From Chromatiales bacterium (ex Bugula neritina AB1) (lineage in GTDB: Bacteria > Pseudomonadota > Gammaproteobacteria > Granulosicoccales > Granulosicoccaceae), in assembly GCA_001730015.1 (NCBI GenBank), contig MDLA01000192.1, forward strand, positions 145,462 through 209,461: a stretch of 64,000 bases of DNA, written 5' to 3'. The translations under genes and the position numbers were made by a program. The notes beneath the pieces are model-generated. The model worked only from the letters and a program-made list of their open reading frames with translations. It was not told where the DNA came from and made no database searches. Within the stretch, counting starts at the first letter, position 1; every line of letters begins with the position of its first letter. This document shows positions 1 through 8,774 of this stretch, in pieces.

Positions 1-577
1 CTTCACTGAAGGTTTTCAAGGCCCGATGATGCTCATATTTCCGGAAGAACGGTCGAAGCGCAGATGAAGCCATATAATACTGCATGGCTGAACAGGCCGC
101 ACTCAGAAATACACTCTTCACCGGTGCAGATATTGACACTTCATTCGCCGCACCGCCATTGGCATCAAAATGCTGTAACCGATCAAGCAACCCGGCTTTC
201 CGACAGGCATCGGTGTGGCCATTTACACCATCTTTTTCAAGCGTAATATAATTCGGTCTGACATACCCTTCTTCAAAAACAAAAACTTCAATATCAAGTT
301 TTCTGGCAATTTGAACGGCCTGGCGATGGTATGCCCTGCAATCGCCGAACAAGTAGATGCGCTCGATCTTGCGATCGATAAACTGCTGCCGTATCCAGTC
401 AGCCCAGCAGGCCAGTGACGAGCGGTAATTCACATAGTTGCCGCTATGATAATAATACCAGTCCCCGCCGTTGAAATTCACTTTCGTAACGCTGTGGCCA
501 CTGTCCTCAAGCTGGCTGGCAAACTTTCGGAAAAAAGGACCCACTGGTCCTTGCAGAAGCAGGACGTTACGCGGCAT
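1..577 (-). CDS. kpsS: KpsS-like capsule polysaccharide Kdo-transferase, 3' part cut by window edge
   Basis: The start codon ATG is at 577 and the frame stays open to base 1, so about 192 N-terminal residues are visible. The protein opens with LLLQGPVGPFFRKFA, followed by KVNFNGGDW, YLFGDCRAYH and VFVFEEGYVRPNYITLE, which are hallmark segments of KpsS/LipB. In group 2 capsules KpsS adds the first beta-Kdo to lysophosphatidylglycerol, and KpsC extends the poly-Kdo linker on which the capsule chain is exported. The start overlaps the end of kpsC by 11 bases, which suggests translational coupling. The family is about 400 residues long, so roughly half lies outside the window. Confidence 0.9.
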   Translation of the reverse strand, partial: MPRNVLLLQGPVGPFFRKFASQLEDSGHSVTKVNFNGGDWYYYHSGNYVNYRSSLACWADWIRQQFIDRKIERIYLFGDCRAYHRQAVQIARKLDIEVFVFEEGYVRPNYITLEKDGVNGHTDACRKAGLLDRLQHFDANGGAANEVSISAPVKSVFLSAACSAMQYYMASSALRPFFRKYEHHRALKTFSE

Positions 578-2624
578 AAGTCAGACCTTTTTTTATGTTA
601 CGGGCAATGTTCACGTATTTTTTCAGTCCAGTAGCAGTCATCGAGTCGCTGATATCCGCACGCTCCGCTTGCACGGCAGAAATAGTATTTTCCACGCTGG
701 TAAATTCACCTGAGGCAATATCAAGATACGACGGATATCTGATATAGCTAATGTAAACAAGTTCTTGCAGAGAGCGTGGCCTGCTTCTACGCTCGAAGCT
801 ACAAAAATCTTCAGTCAGCCCCCACCCTGCGTAGAACGGCTTACCATATGTAACGACCTTTTTTCCATAAAGTAGTGCTTCCATACCCGCAAGTGATGTG
901 ATTGTGTGTATTTCCTCACACAGGCGTAATGCCAGATCTATCGACAAATCGGTCTCGATGCGATCGCATAAGCCGGCAATATCATCATAGTTTTCAATTC
1001 CGTCCGAACGGTTTCCACTCACTACATCAGGGTGCGGCTTATAAACAACCGTTCGATTCGGGTTCGACTCACGCACCGCACTCAGCAAGGCTCTATTCGA
1101 CTTTATACGATCACCACCAAACCGCAGTGAGGCATCACCTTCGACCTGTCCAATAACCAGAATAGCCTCTCGGCCTTCGTAAAAACTATCATCTGTGTGC
1201 TCTTCCAGGGCACCGGTATATTTACTGATTCTTTTTTCAAGAAGCACATCAATTAACGCTTCTGCACGCTGCAAATCAGACGGACTGCAGTCATAGTGCT
1301 GCAGCAGCATTTCCATCCGCGATGGTCGGGTCGCATCAAAGTAGATTCCCAGATCATCAATTACCAGTGAACGCGGGGCGGTGAAATTACTGCCAAGCCC
1401 CACCGAGCGAATAAAACCATCTTCCATTCGGGCGGTATTTTGATCAACTAGAGTGGATTCCAGTGCGGTTTCTATTGCTTTCCGCCCCCATACCAATGTT
1501 GCATCAGGCCCGCTGATGTCACGCTGCGCCAGGAAGCGCTTCGTTGAAAGGTGGCGATGCCCGAAATCATCCCGCATAAGATAACGATCAATGTAATTGC
1601 GCTTCCAGCCAGTAATACCCACACAAGTGAATGATTGCCCCACCCGATCGCGCTGCAGGATCTGTTCATGAATATGCTCCACGATATCTTCCAGCTCACA
1701 CACTTGCTGATTCACCGGATGAACATATTTCGGATACAGCAAATAGGATGCTGCAAACAATTGATCCAGTGACCGAGCCATCGTGCGCCTGGCGATCGGC
1801 TGGTGATCACTGGTGACTCCCCAGCCCGAATAAAACGGCTGGCCAAAACAGCTAACCGCCACACCACGCTGTAGCGCCTCCATTCCAAACAATGAAGTAC
1901 CAACATAGACACGACTGCAATGGTGCATGCTGGTGGCCGGAATATCACCGCTGATTACAGCAACCCCGAGCGATTTGGCAAGAGTCGATAAATACCCCTG
2001 TTTTTGTCCGGTTAGAACCAGCGGGTGAACCTTGACAAAAACCTTCTCCACTGGAAACTCACCCAGCGCGTAATGAAGCATTGCCTCAAAGCGCGCTTCA
2101 TCCATGCCGCCCAGACGAAGTGACTGATCACCAACGGTTTGATCGACGACCAGCGCATAGCCCGTTACCCCTTCCAGCTCGCGGGGCATAGAACCAATGT
2201 GATTGTATTTGCTTATGTTCTGTTCAGTTAACGATTGCATAAGGCGCTTACCGCGCTTTATAAATTCCTCGTCAGACAATTTCTGCGACAACGGATCCAC
2301 ACCATTGAGAATATTTTCCAGCAGCGATGGTTGAGTAGCATCGTAGTAAATACCCACCGGATCAATAACCAGAGAATACTTGCGCAGTTGTGCGCCACGC
2401 CCGAAAGAACAGACAAATCCATCTTCCAGTCGCACATGCGGTATATCAGTGACTGACGCCAGATATTGAGAGTAACTACTGTAGGGCTTGGATCCCCATG
2501 AATAAATAGCGCGGCAAACACTCCGGTTAAGCACCCGTGGATTTCTCGACAGACGATCTATATCCAGAAACTTTTCAATATTGGCTATCTTCCCGATACC
2601 CGCGGACAATGTAAATCCTTTCAC
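567..2624 (-). CDS. kpsC: KpsC capsule polysaccharide beta-Kdo transferase
   Basis: This is a 685-residue cytoplasmic glycosyltransferase of the KpsC/LipA family, close to the usual length. It consists of two homologous halves. Each has a segment of the type RMEDGFIRSVGLG (in the N-half RLEDGFVCSFGRG), then LVIDPVGIYYDATQPS or LVIDDLGIYFDATRPS, then VGDQSLRLGG or EGDASLRFGG, then VHPLV or KPHPD, and finally FYSGWG or FYAGWG. In characterised systems the halves are two beta-Kdo transferases that alternate 2,4 and 2,7 linkages in the lipid linker. The start is GTG at 2624 with no strong ribosome site. It lies 20 bases after the preceding gene and overlaps kpsS. Confidence 0.95.
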   Translation of the reverse strand: MKGFTLSAGIGKIANIEKFLDIDRLSRNPRVLNRSVCRAIYSWGSKPYSSYSQYLASVTDIPHVRLEDGFVCSFGRGAQLRKYSLVIDPVGIYYDATQPSLLENILNGVDPLSQKLSDEEFIKRGKRLMQSLTEQNISKYNHIGSMPRELEGVTGYALVVDQTVGDQSLRLGGMDEARFEAMLHYALGEFPVEKVFVKVHPLVLTGQKQGYLSTLAKSLGVAVISGDIPATSMHHCSRVYVGTSLFGMEALQRGVAVSCFGQPFYSGWGVTSDHQPIARRTMARSLDQLFAASYLLYPKYVHPVNQQVCELEDIVEHIHEQILQRDRVGQSFTCVGITGWKRNYIDRYLMRDDFGHRHLSTKRFLAQRDISGPDATLVWGRKAIETALESTLVDQNTARMEDGFIRSVGLGSNFTAPRSLVIDDLGIYFDATRPSRMEMLLQHYDCSPSDLQRAEALIDVLLEKRISKYTGALEEHTDDSFYEGREAILVIGQVEGDASLRFGGDRIKSNRALLSAVRESNPNRTVVYKPHPDVVSGNRSDGIENYDDIAGLCDRIETDLSIDLALRLCEEIHTITSLAGMEALLYGKKVVTYGKPFYAGWGLTEDFCSFERRSRPRSLQELVYISYIRYPSYLDIASGEFTSVENTISAVQAERADISDSMTATGLKKYVNIARNIKKGLTYAA

Positions 2625-2643
2625 GCGTGCGTACCCGACACGC

Positions 2644-3297
2644 TCAGCTAACGAGTTTTATTGCAAAAAAGGATGCCAACAGACAGAACAGAGCATCAGT
2701 CAGCACCGGACGCCAGTGCTCCTTCAGAGCGCGCGTAACTTGCTGGGGCGTTGTCAATGGTTCTATATCACTACTGGCCTCGTCGTTCGCTGCATCTTCA
2801 GTCGATGCAGCAGGTGCCGGGTTAGCATGCGTTTTTTCTGCAGCGGCAGCCGAACTATCGTCATCATTCAGCAACAGATTCAATTGACGGATGACTGACG
2901 CTCCGTGATCCTGCGGGCTCTGGTTCGCCGCCTGACCGACGATTGTCAGCAGCGCCGCGTTAATACCGTTCTCCCGCGCTACACGCTGCAGTGTATTGAC
3001 CTCCTCCTGCAGAGCAACCAGCCGTGCCAGTTCGTCGCGGCAATACTGAACTTTATCCTCTGAGCGATCGCCGGCTTCAACTTTCTCGAGACTGACAGTG
3101 GCGACTACCGACTGGTCATCGCAAGCACCGGTATCCGAGGCGGCATCGATAATGTATCGATTCATCAGAACCCGATCTATACCCACATCTATCAGCGCAC
3201 GTTTACCGGCCTGCAGATTGGTATAGGCCGAACTGTATTCGTGGATAATTGACTGGCTCTGCTTTGGCGGCATCGCATTTCCGATGTAAGTAATCAA
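2644..3297 (-). CDS. Hypothetical protein with C-terminal membrane anchor, in capsule locus
   Basis: I do not recognise this 217-residue protein. The N-terminal two thirds is hydrophilic and mostly helical, with a probable coiled coil around residues 80-110. An Ala/Asp/Glu/Pro-rich linker spans about 145-180. The last 20 residues (LTDALFCLLASFFAIKLVS) form a single hydrophobic segment, so the protein looks tail-anchored with a cytoplasmic body. A second possible start, Met9, would shorten it slightly. It lies 20 bases upstream of kpsC in the same direction, which suggests a role linked to capsule synthesis or assembly at the inner membrane. That role is inferred from position only. Confidence 0.6.
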   Translation of the reverse strand: MITYIGNAMPPKQSQSIIHEYSSAYTNLQAGKRALIDVGIDRVLMNRYIIDAASDTGACDDQSVVATVSLEKVEAGDRSEDKVQYCRDELARLVALQEEVNTLQRVARENGINAALLTIVGQAANQSPQDHGASVIRQLNLLLNDDDSSAAAAEKTHANPAPAASTEDAANDEASSDIEPLTTPQQVTRALKEHWRPVLTDALFCLLASFFAIKLVS

Positions 3298-3390
3298 ACC
3301 GACCGTGCAGAAAGCAAGCCAATCAGGCGCTCCGTTATCAATGTATACAAGCGGTAAGGCGTGAGGAATTCAACCGATTTTAACCTGCAG

Positions 3391-4602
3391 TCAGGGGGCT
3401 GTTGGTCTTGCGACACAATGAGAAAGACGAAACAACAGATAGCCGGACAAAATCAGAACAAGGGATACCATCAAAACGACATCGTAGCCACCAACCGTCC
3501 AGATAATAGATCCGATATGGGGCGCTGTTGCTGCACCGAGCAGATAAACGGATGCCAGCAAACCGGATTTAGCACCAAAATTATCGCCGCCCAGCACATC
3601 TCTGGCAATGACCGGCCTGATAATACTGACCACACCATAGCCGCCCCCGAACAACACCACAAAAACCACGACAAGCATCGGTAAAGAACTGCTTTGCATC
3701 AGCGCGAAAATAGATAGCGCGACGCTTAGAAAACTGCAATTGGCCACGGCGAAATTGCTAACACGCCTGGCAACTCCGCTTACGACAACTCGACCAGCCA
3801 CCTGCATTGGACCGATAAACGACGCAACCAGTACAGCTTTAGATTCACCGAGCCCCCGATCAACAAGAATCGACAGTAAATGATGGATAGTCATTCCGTG
3901 AACCAGCCCGACGAGCGCGAACCCCAGCGCCAGACAGTAAAACACCGGCGTAAGTAAAGAACGAGTTGATACCGGTGTAGATTCGATGCTTGTAGTCTGT
4001 GCCCGACCTTGCGCTTCAACCCGCGACGCCCCGACCCACAACAGGGGTGCACCCAGGCAAATAACTCCCATGCCGAATATAAATAGAGCTCGACGCCAGT
4101 CGTACATTTCAGATAATAAATGTGCACTGGAGAAACTCACCGTACTGGCGAACCCCGCGATAAGGGTGACCGTAATTATTCCACGTTTGGCCTGCTCGCC
4201 GTAAGCACGTGTAATCAACGCAAAACAGGGTTCGTACAAACACCCTGCCAGGCAGATACCGATAATGCTCCACACTACATAAAACTGCCAGGGCGAAGAA
4301 ACGAAACCCAGACACATCAGCGCGAGCCCTCCTATGACGGCACTTGCTGTCATCACATGCGGACCCAGCCCGCGATCAATCAGCCGACCCACCAATGGTG
4401 AAGTAATTGCAGATAGCAATAAGGCTATAGTAATCGCAGCTGTCAGGCTCGCTTTACTCCATCCGAATGACTGTTCCCAACGCAATAGCATGGCTGGAAA
4501 AACATAAAACAGACCGGCCCAGACAACCACCTGGCCCAATGCCAGAATCATTACACCTCTTGTTGTTTTCAATAGCCTGCTACCATAACCAACGGATACC
4601 AC
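3391..4602 (-). CDS. MFS permease
   Basis: This 403-residue integral membrane protein has about 12 hydrophobic segments. The loop after the second helix reads SPLVGRLIDRGLGPH, the MFS motif A region (G-x-L-x-D-R-x-G). Its N-terminal half resembles monocarboxylate/oxalate-type MFS carriers. The start is GTG at 4602. It sits inside the capsule locus between a GT29-like gene and a tail-anchored protein gene, in the same orientation. A polysaccharide role is not obvious, because group 2 capsules use the KpsMT ABC transporter. It might import a precursor or may simply have been inserted here. The substrate is unknown. Confidence 0.85.
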   Translation of the reverse strand: MVSVGYGSRLLKTTRGVMILALGQVVVWAGLFYVFPAMLLRWEQSFGWSKASLTAAITIALLLSAITSPLVGRLIDRGLGPHVMTASAVIGGLALMCLGFVSSPWQFYVVWSIIGICLAGCLYEPCFALITRAYGEQAKRGIITVTLIAGFASTVSFSSAHLLSEMYDWRRALFIFGMGVICLGAPLLWVGASRVEAQGRAQTTSIESTPVSTRSLLTPVFYCLALGFALVGLVHGMTIHHLLSILVDRGLGESKAVLVASFIGPMQVAGRVVVSGVARRVSNFAVANCSFLSVALSIFALMQSSSLPMLVVVFVVLFGGGYGVVSIIRPVIARDVLGGDNFGAKSGLLASVYLLGAATAPHIGSIIWTVGGYDVVLMVSLVLILSGYLLFRLSHCVARPTAP

Positions 4603-4657
4603 AACTGATCGATAATCACCAGCAAAACTCTGCAGCTATCTACATGTGATATAGACT

Positions 4658-5668
4658 TCAGTCGAGCAAATCCAATCGTGCTCCGGCCTTATCCAGTTGA
4701 TTCAGACAATCCTGCCGGAAACGCACTTCAGCAAGCCAGTTGTGACGTTTAGACAACGGCACACGATCGTAACTATGATTCTCATCAGACAGACCACTGG
4801 AAAAACCACCTATCAGGATCCGCTTGCCCGGCAGCACGGGATTTCGCGCAAGACAACCGAGTATCACCGCACCCGCCGATGGAGGTGCATTCAATTCCAT
4901 ATTCAACTCACACCACAATTGTCGCGGAGTTACATGGATTCCGTCATAGGGAGGCAGATTCATAAACCGCCGCCAGACCTTACTGCGCCGATGAAAAATA
5001 CTGTTACCCGTTATACACAGATGTTGCCCCGCTATTGGCTCCATCGCTTTCCAGGAGGGTGTTACCACATGAAGTTGCGGCTCACCGACAATACGCGGAT
5101 TACGACGGTAACCATTAAAGCAGATAGCATGTACATCCTTGCCAATCCCCTCAAACCTGGCGCCTGGAGCATTTCCCAACACTGCAACTACCTCGCAATC
5201 ACGCATCAACCTGGATAAAGATCGCTCAGATTTCAGAAGATGTTGTTGCAGGTACTTCAGGCACGCAAATTCACGGCGGCTTAATCTTGGTAGCGGCAAC
5301 TCGTGCGTCAGGGAATGTATCATCACCGCAGCAAACCATTTCATTTCAGAACTGGCAACGCCTACAGAACGTAAAATCGCGGTCGCAGAACTTTCCCGGC
5401 CCAATTGAAGATACAGCGAAGCCAGATAATAAACAGACGGCCTGCTTTTACCATAACCGGATTCAAACAGCGACCCGGACAGACTATCCAGTGAATCGGA
5501 ATTAAAGTTACCGCTGGCGGCCATACCATTTATAGAGTGCAGAAACTCTTTTTCTGTGCGCCGGGTAGAATCAACCGCATGATCCGGGTTATCAGCTGGC
5601 ATTGTATTGACAAGCCGCTTTCTCCCAAACAATGAAAAAAAACCCGAGTTGCCTGTAATGCCACACAT
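4658..5668 (-). CDS. GT29 (sialyltransferase)-like protein
   Basis: This is a 336-residue protein. Residues near 160-195 (VAVLGNAPGARFEGIG followed by VHAICFNGYRRNP) resemble the sialyl motif L pattern of family GT29. Residues near 260-290 (ELNAPPSAGAVILGCLARNP, then ILIGGFSSG) resemble motif S. The C-terminus (KRHNWLAEVRF) fits the downstream His-containing motif. The N-terminal 130 residues look helical and repeat-like. If it is an active GT29 enzyme it would transfer a nonulosonic or related sugar to the capsule chain. No CMP-sugar synthesis genes occur in the window. The donor is unknown, and the assignment rests on motif likeness only. Confidence 0.5.
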   Translation of the reverse strand: MCGITGNSGFFSLFGRKRLVNTMPADNPDHAVDSTRRTEKEFLHSINGMAASGNFNSDSLDSLSGSLFESGYGKSRPSVYYLASLYLQLGRESSATAILRSVGVASSEMKWFAAVMIHSLTHELPLPRLSRREFACLKYLQQHLLKSERSLSRLMRDCEVVAVLGNAPGARFEGIGKDVHAICFNGYRRNPRIVGEPQLHVVTPSWKAMEPIAGQHLCITGNSIFHRRSKVWRRFMNLPPYDGIHVTPRQLWCELNMELNAPPSAGAVILGCLARNPVLPGKRILIGGFSSGLSDENHSYDRVPLSKRHNWLAEVRFRQDCLNQLDKAGARLDLLD

Positions 5669-5674
5669 ACCTGA

Positions 5675-6703
5675 CTATGCATCCTGACGGACAGCCGCCC
5701 GATCCGGAAAAAGCTGTGCCAGTATACGCAACAAAGCATAGCTGGAATCATTGAAAAAACCTTTCGGATCTTCCCGCAACTTACAGAACTTTCTTTTTGC
5801 GCTGACCCTATGCAGAGCAACCGCATCGAAAAAATCACGTACCGGTAGTACCGGGCGGGTTATCACGGAGTCAGGAGAATTTTTATCCGCACACGTTGTC
5901 GGCTGGTGAAAACCGCCTGATACAGCAGCATCAAAAGCCGCCACTCGTGACAGAATTAAGTGCAAATCGTCTACTCGATTTTCACATAACACCCACCCGC
6001 CACCAACTGCTTCAGAAGAGTTTGCAAAGTCAGTCTGAATTACTTCGCCAAAAGCTGATGACGATAAGCACTGAATCAGCACATCGGTTTTCAACGATCG
6101 AACAAAACCTCGAGTTGCAATTAACGTTGATGAGCACTCAGTCATCACGGCATCTATAACGCGACAGGAATCAACAAATACACAATGAAGCGCCTGTCGA
6201 TAGGCAGTCACGTGCTGGTGAGCGCTGTACCATTCAGGTTTAATAAATTCTAGGTCCAACCCAAGCGACGCAATGGACTCGGTCATTTTAGCAGCGGCAT
6301 TACCGCCCAGCACAGCCACGCGCTGACACCCTGGGTACTCTAGCTGTAATCTACGTATTCGCGCTTCAACATATGGCAGAACTTCATCGTCCGCGTGCGG
6401 GCAATCAATAAGAAAATAATCATCGGCAGACAGCCATCCCGGTGACATAATTGACTGATAAACAGCATTGAGTGTTTCAAATGTCGGCCAGTATTCACGC
6501 TCTGTTTCAACAGCCCCGACATCAGCTACCGCAATCTGATTGAACAGCAATGAACCCGGAAATAACGCACCACACAATGGCGTTTTATTTAACACGGGCC
6601 GGGAAGAGCAATAGGTTCGAACCTCACGCGCTATCATCTCCTGCTGATGCCGTTCCCAGCGACCATGATAGGTCATTGGCTGGAATTGCTTCAGGCTGCG
6701 CAT
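5675..6703 (-). CDS. Capsule-locus protein of unknown function
   Basis: This 342-residue protein starts at ATG 6703, which overlaps the end of the upstream glycosyltransferase gene by 13 bases. I do not recognise the fold. It is soluble, with a central alternating strand/helix region (QRVAVLGGNAAAKMTESIAS) that could be one half of a Rossmann-like domain. The C-terminal stretch CKLREDPKGFFNDSSYALLR resembles the basic RDP-x-x-FF tail that I associate with the ends of some capsule and lipooligosaccharide glycosyltransferases. Position and tail together suggest a glycosyltransferase or an assembly factor. This is inference. A longer start at 6823 is possible but would overlap the neighbour by 133 bases. 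Confidence 0.6.
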   Translation of the reverse strand: MRSLKQFQPMTYHGRWERHQQEMIAREVRTYCSSRPVLNKTPLCGALFPGSLLFNQIAVADVGAVETEREYWPTFETLNAVYQSIMSPGWLSADDYFLIDCPHADDEVLPYVEARIRRLQLEYPGCQRVAVLGGNAAAKMTESIASLGLDLEFIKPEWYSAHQHVTAYRQALHCVFVDSCRVIDAVMTECSSTLIATRGFVRSLKTDVLIQCLSSSAFGEVIQTDFANSSEAVGGGWVLCENRVDDLHLILSRVAAFDAAVSGGFHQPTTCADKNSPDSVITRPVLPVRDFFDAVALHRVSAKRKFCKLREDPKGFFNDSSYALLRILAQLFPDRAAVRQDA

Positions 6704-7740
6704 AACATATGCTCCTGCAAGACAGGCAAACGGCTTCGCACAGAAAAACGTTCCGCCAACTGACCGGCTATCAACGAGTATTGTTGGCAACCGCTGGCTG
6801 CATCCCGAAGCGCACAATCCCAATCGCTCAACGATTCAGCGATTGTACTCATCTCATTATCATGATCCCGCATATCCTGATTGGCTGAAGACAGAATCGG
6901 TGTACCAACTGAAACCGACTCTATCAGCTTGACGGCTGATTTCGAGTGGTTAAAAACATTGTTCTGTAACGGCGCAATCGATAAATCTACATGCGACAAT
7001 GCACACAGGTAATTGTTATAGTCACAATAGGGCAGATAAGACGTATTGCTTGCTATCGATTCCAGGCCTTGCTGGCTCATTCTCCCGGCAATTAATAACC
7101 GTGCAGATGGAAAGTCAGCAAAAAATGACACCAGCACATCCCGGATCATCATCATGTCGTGCTTGTGGCTGCCGCTTCCTGGAAAATAGCCAATTGTAAA
7201 ACCTGTATCGGGCATTGCTGCACTCGTCGGACGAGGCGGTTGAAACAGTCTTGGCAGAGAATTCGGCAGTACCGTCAAGTCTGCCTCTGGCCACAGCGAC
7301 TGAAATTTTTCAGCCAGATAACGGGTAGATATCAGAGCCCGGTCGAAACATTCAGCTGCCTGATAATTCAACTCAAAGTAGTCGCGCACTTTCTGTAGGG
7401 GACGATTACCATTTATATAAAGCGGACTCTGCTCAGCGAATTGCGGATTAAAGATCAGATCGTCATAATCTGCGTGAAGCGTAGCACCCTCCGCCAGACA
7501 CATCCGCAACACCGAGCGAAATCTGCTGGTGTATTTCGGGCGATGAAATATTATATGGTCAAAACCGCGCAGCCTTCGGCGTGTTACACTATCAAGCGTA
7601 CCTACCAGAGCAGTCACACCGGTAGTAGCCAGCGCATCGGCATAATGAAAACATCGATGGCGAGCGGACGGGTCGTGCCAGGCGTCACGGCCATGACGGC
7701 TGTCTGTAAGGTAGAGAATTCGCAAACGGGTAGCAGGCAA
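6691..7740 (-). CDS. GT-B glycosyltransferase (GT1/GT4-like)
   Basis: This 349-residue protein starts LRILYLTDSRHG and has a typical two-domain GT-B layout. The N-terminal domain carries HADYDDLIFNP around residues 90-100. The C-terminal domain has FTIGYFPGSGSHKHD near 185, IAGRMS, and a donor-site region VDLSIAPLQNNVFNHSKS followed by KLIESVSVGTPIL. That E-x(7) type motif is usual for retaining GT4 enzymes. It probably builds the capsule repeat unit in the cytoplasm. It lies between the sulfotransferase gene (56-base gap) and the unknown gene it overlaps. Donor and acceptor sugars cannot be read from the sequence. Confidence 0.85.
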   Translation of the reverse strand: MPATRLRILYLTDSRHGRDAWHDPSARHRCFHYADALATTGVTALVGTLDSVTRRRLRGFDHIIFHRPKYTSRFRSVLRMCLAEGATLHADYDDLIFNPQFAEQSPLYINGNRPLQKVRDYFELNYQAAECFDRALISTRYLAEKFQSLWPEADLTVLPNSLPRLFQPPRPTSAAMPDTGFTIGYFPGSGSHKHDMMMIRDVLVSFFADFPSARLLIAGRMSQQGLESIASNTSYLPYCDYNNYLCALSHVDLSIAPLQNNVFNHSKSAVKLIESVSVGTPILSSANQDMRDHDNEMSTIAESLSDWDCALRDAASGCQQYSLIAGQLAERFSVRSRLPVLQEHMLCAA

Positions 7741-7796
7741 TCGCTAAAGTAACCCCTGCTATAGCCAGAATTGAACCAGAATATCCCGCACTGCTA

Positions 7797-8768
7797 TCAG
7801 CTGGCCGGCATAACCATCGGGCTATTAGGCAGTTCATAGGAATCGTCAGCGGTACGCACCGAAATACGGTCTCCGGCGGCCACAGTTCCCAGAGTCTCAA
7901 GTGGAATTTCAAATCCACACTTGCCATTGATATGAATTCCCTTACGCCGTATATCCTCTCTGAAAATATCAGCCACACCGGACAAACGCATCTCTCCGTT
8001 CACAGACACCTTAAGTTGCGCCGGTTGCTCGGACAGACGGTCAACAGTCCAACCATACATTTTCTCGTTCCGCACTCCCCCCAGATGCCCGCAGTACCGC
8101 TCAGCAGTCAGTAAAACGGTGTGTGGTGATTTGTCCTGCTTATCAAAATTCGCTAGTGCAGTTTCATAGATAGCAACATCATCGCTGTTCAGTTCGCGGA
8201 TTTCGGCTATTTCATCGTCACTCGCAACCCCCTGATTTCCGACAGTATAATTACCCTGATTCAGCGTTGCCATCGGAAAGTTGGTACCATAACGATTATT
8301 AAATCGACGCAGACTTTCCTCATACTTTTCAGTTATTCCAAAGAAATCTATATCCATCGGTGCAGCGCCGGACATGGCGCGCGCCTGCCGATTCTGAAAA
8401 TGCTTTTTGCGGTAGAAATCGGCAAGACCTCCCTCGAATCCGTAGTGAGTGGAAAAATGCACATATTCCGAAATCACACGATCAACCGGCTCGCGAAAAA
8501 ACGTAACTACCGGTGACTGCGGAAAGACCTCACGATATTTTCCAAGTGAAAAATGGCCTGTCAGAAATTTCTTCTCAATACCCTTGCTTTTCAACAGCTC
8601 AATATCATTATTGCTATAGAAAGCATTTAGAATGTCTTCAGATGTATTCGGCGAATTCTCGCCGTAGTCATTAAGGACATTCCACGGGCCGAAATAGTGC
8701 TCAGCACTGATACGGAAACTGGTTCCGGCAGTTTTCGGGATATGCAGATAAATAATAGGAAATTGCAT
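7797..8768 (-). CDS. PAPS-dependent sulfotransferase (carbohydrate type)
   Basis: This 323-residue protein carries the two cofactor signatures of the sulfotransferase family. The 5'-phosphosulfate loop is at residues 9-18 (HIPKTAGTSF, with Lys12). The 3'-phosphate motif is at 90-101 (FFREPVDRVISE, with Arg92 and Ser100). The family transfers sulfate from PAPS to hydroxyl groups, and this subgroup resembles membrane-free carbohydrate 2-O-sulfotransferases. The C-terminal 90 residues look like an additional beta-sheet domain. It lies six bases downstream of the tandem GT2 gene, so a sulfated capsule is the natural reading. No PAPS synthesis genes lie in the window. Confidence 0.85.
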   Translation of the reverse strand: MQFPIIYLHIPKTAGTSFRISAEHYFGPWNVLNDYGENSPNTSEDILNAFYSNNDIELLKSKGIEKKFLTGHFSLGKYREVFPQSPVVTFFREPVDRVISEYVHFSTHYGFEGGLADFYRKKHFQNRQARAMSGAAPMDIDFFGITEKYEESLRRFNNRYGTNFPMATLNQGNYTVGNQGVASDDEIAEIRELNSDDVAIYETALANFDKQDKSPHTVLLTAERYCGHLGGVRNEKMYGWTVDRLSEQPAQLKVSVNGEMRLSGVADIFREDIRRKGIHINGKCGFEIPLETLGTVAAGDRISVRTADDSYELPNSPMVMPAS

Positions 8769-8774
8769 GGCGAC

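Noticed and set aside
3391..4602. O-antigen/capsule flippase (Wzx)
   Set aside because: The MFS motif A loop and the 403-residue length do not suit Wzx, and the locus already has a complete KpsMT exporter.
5675..6823. Longer version of the unknown capsule protein from 6823
   Set aside because: It would overlap the glycosyltransferase gene by 133 bases. The ATG at 6703 gives a 13-base overlap, in line with its neighbours.
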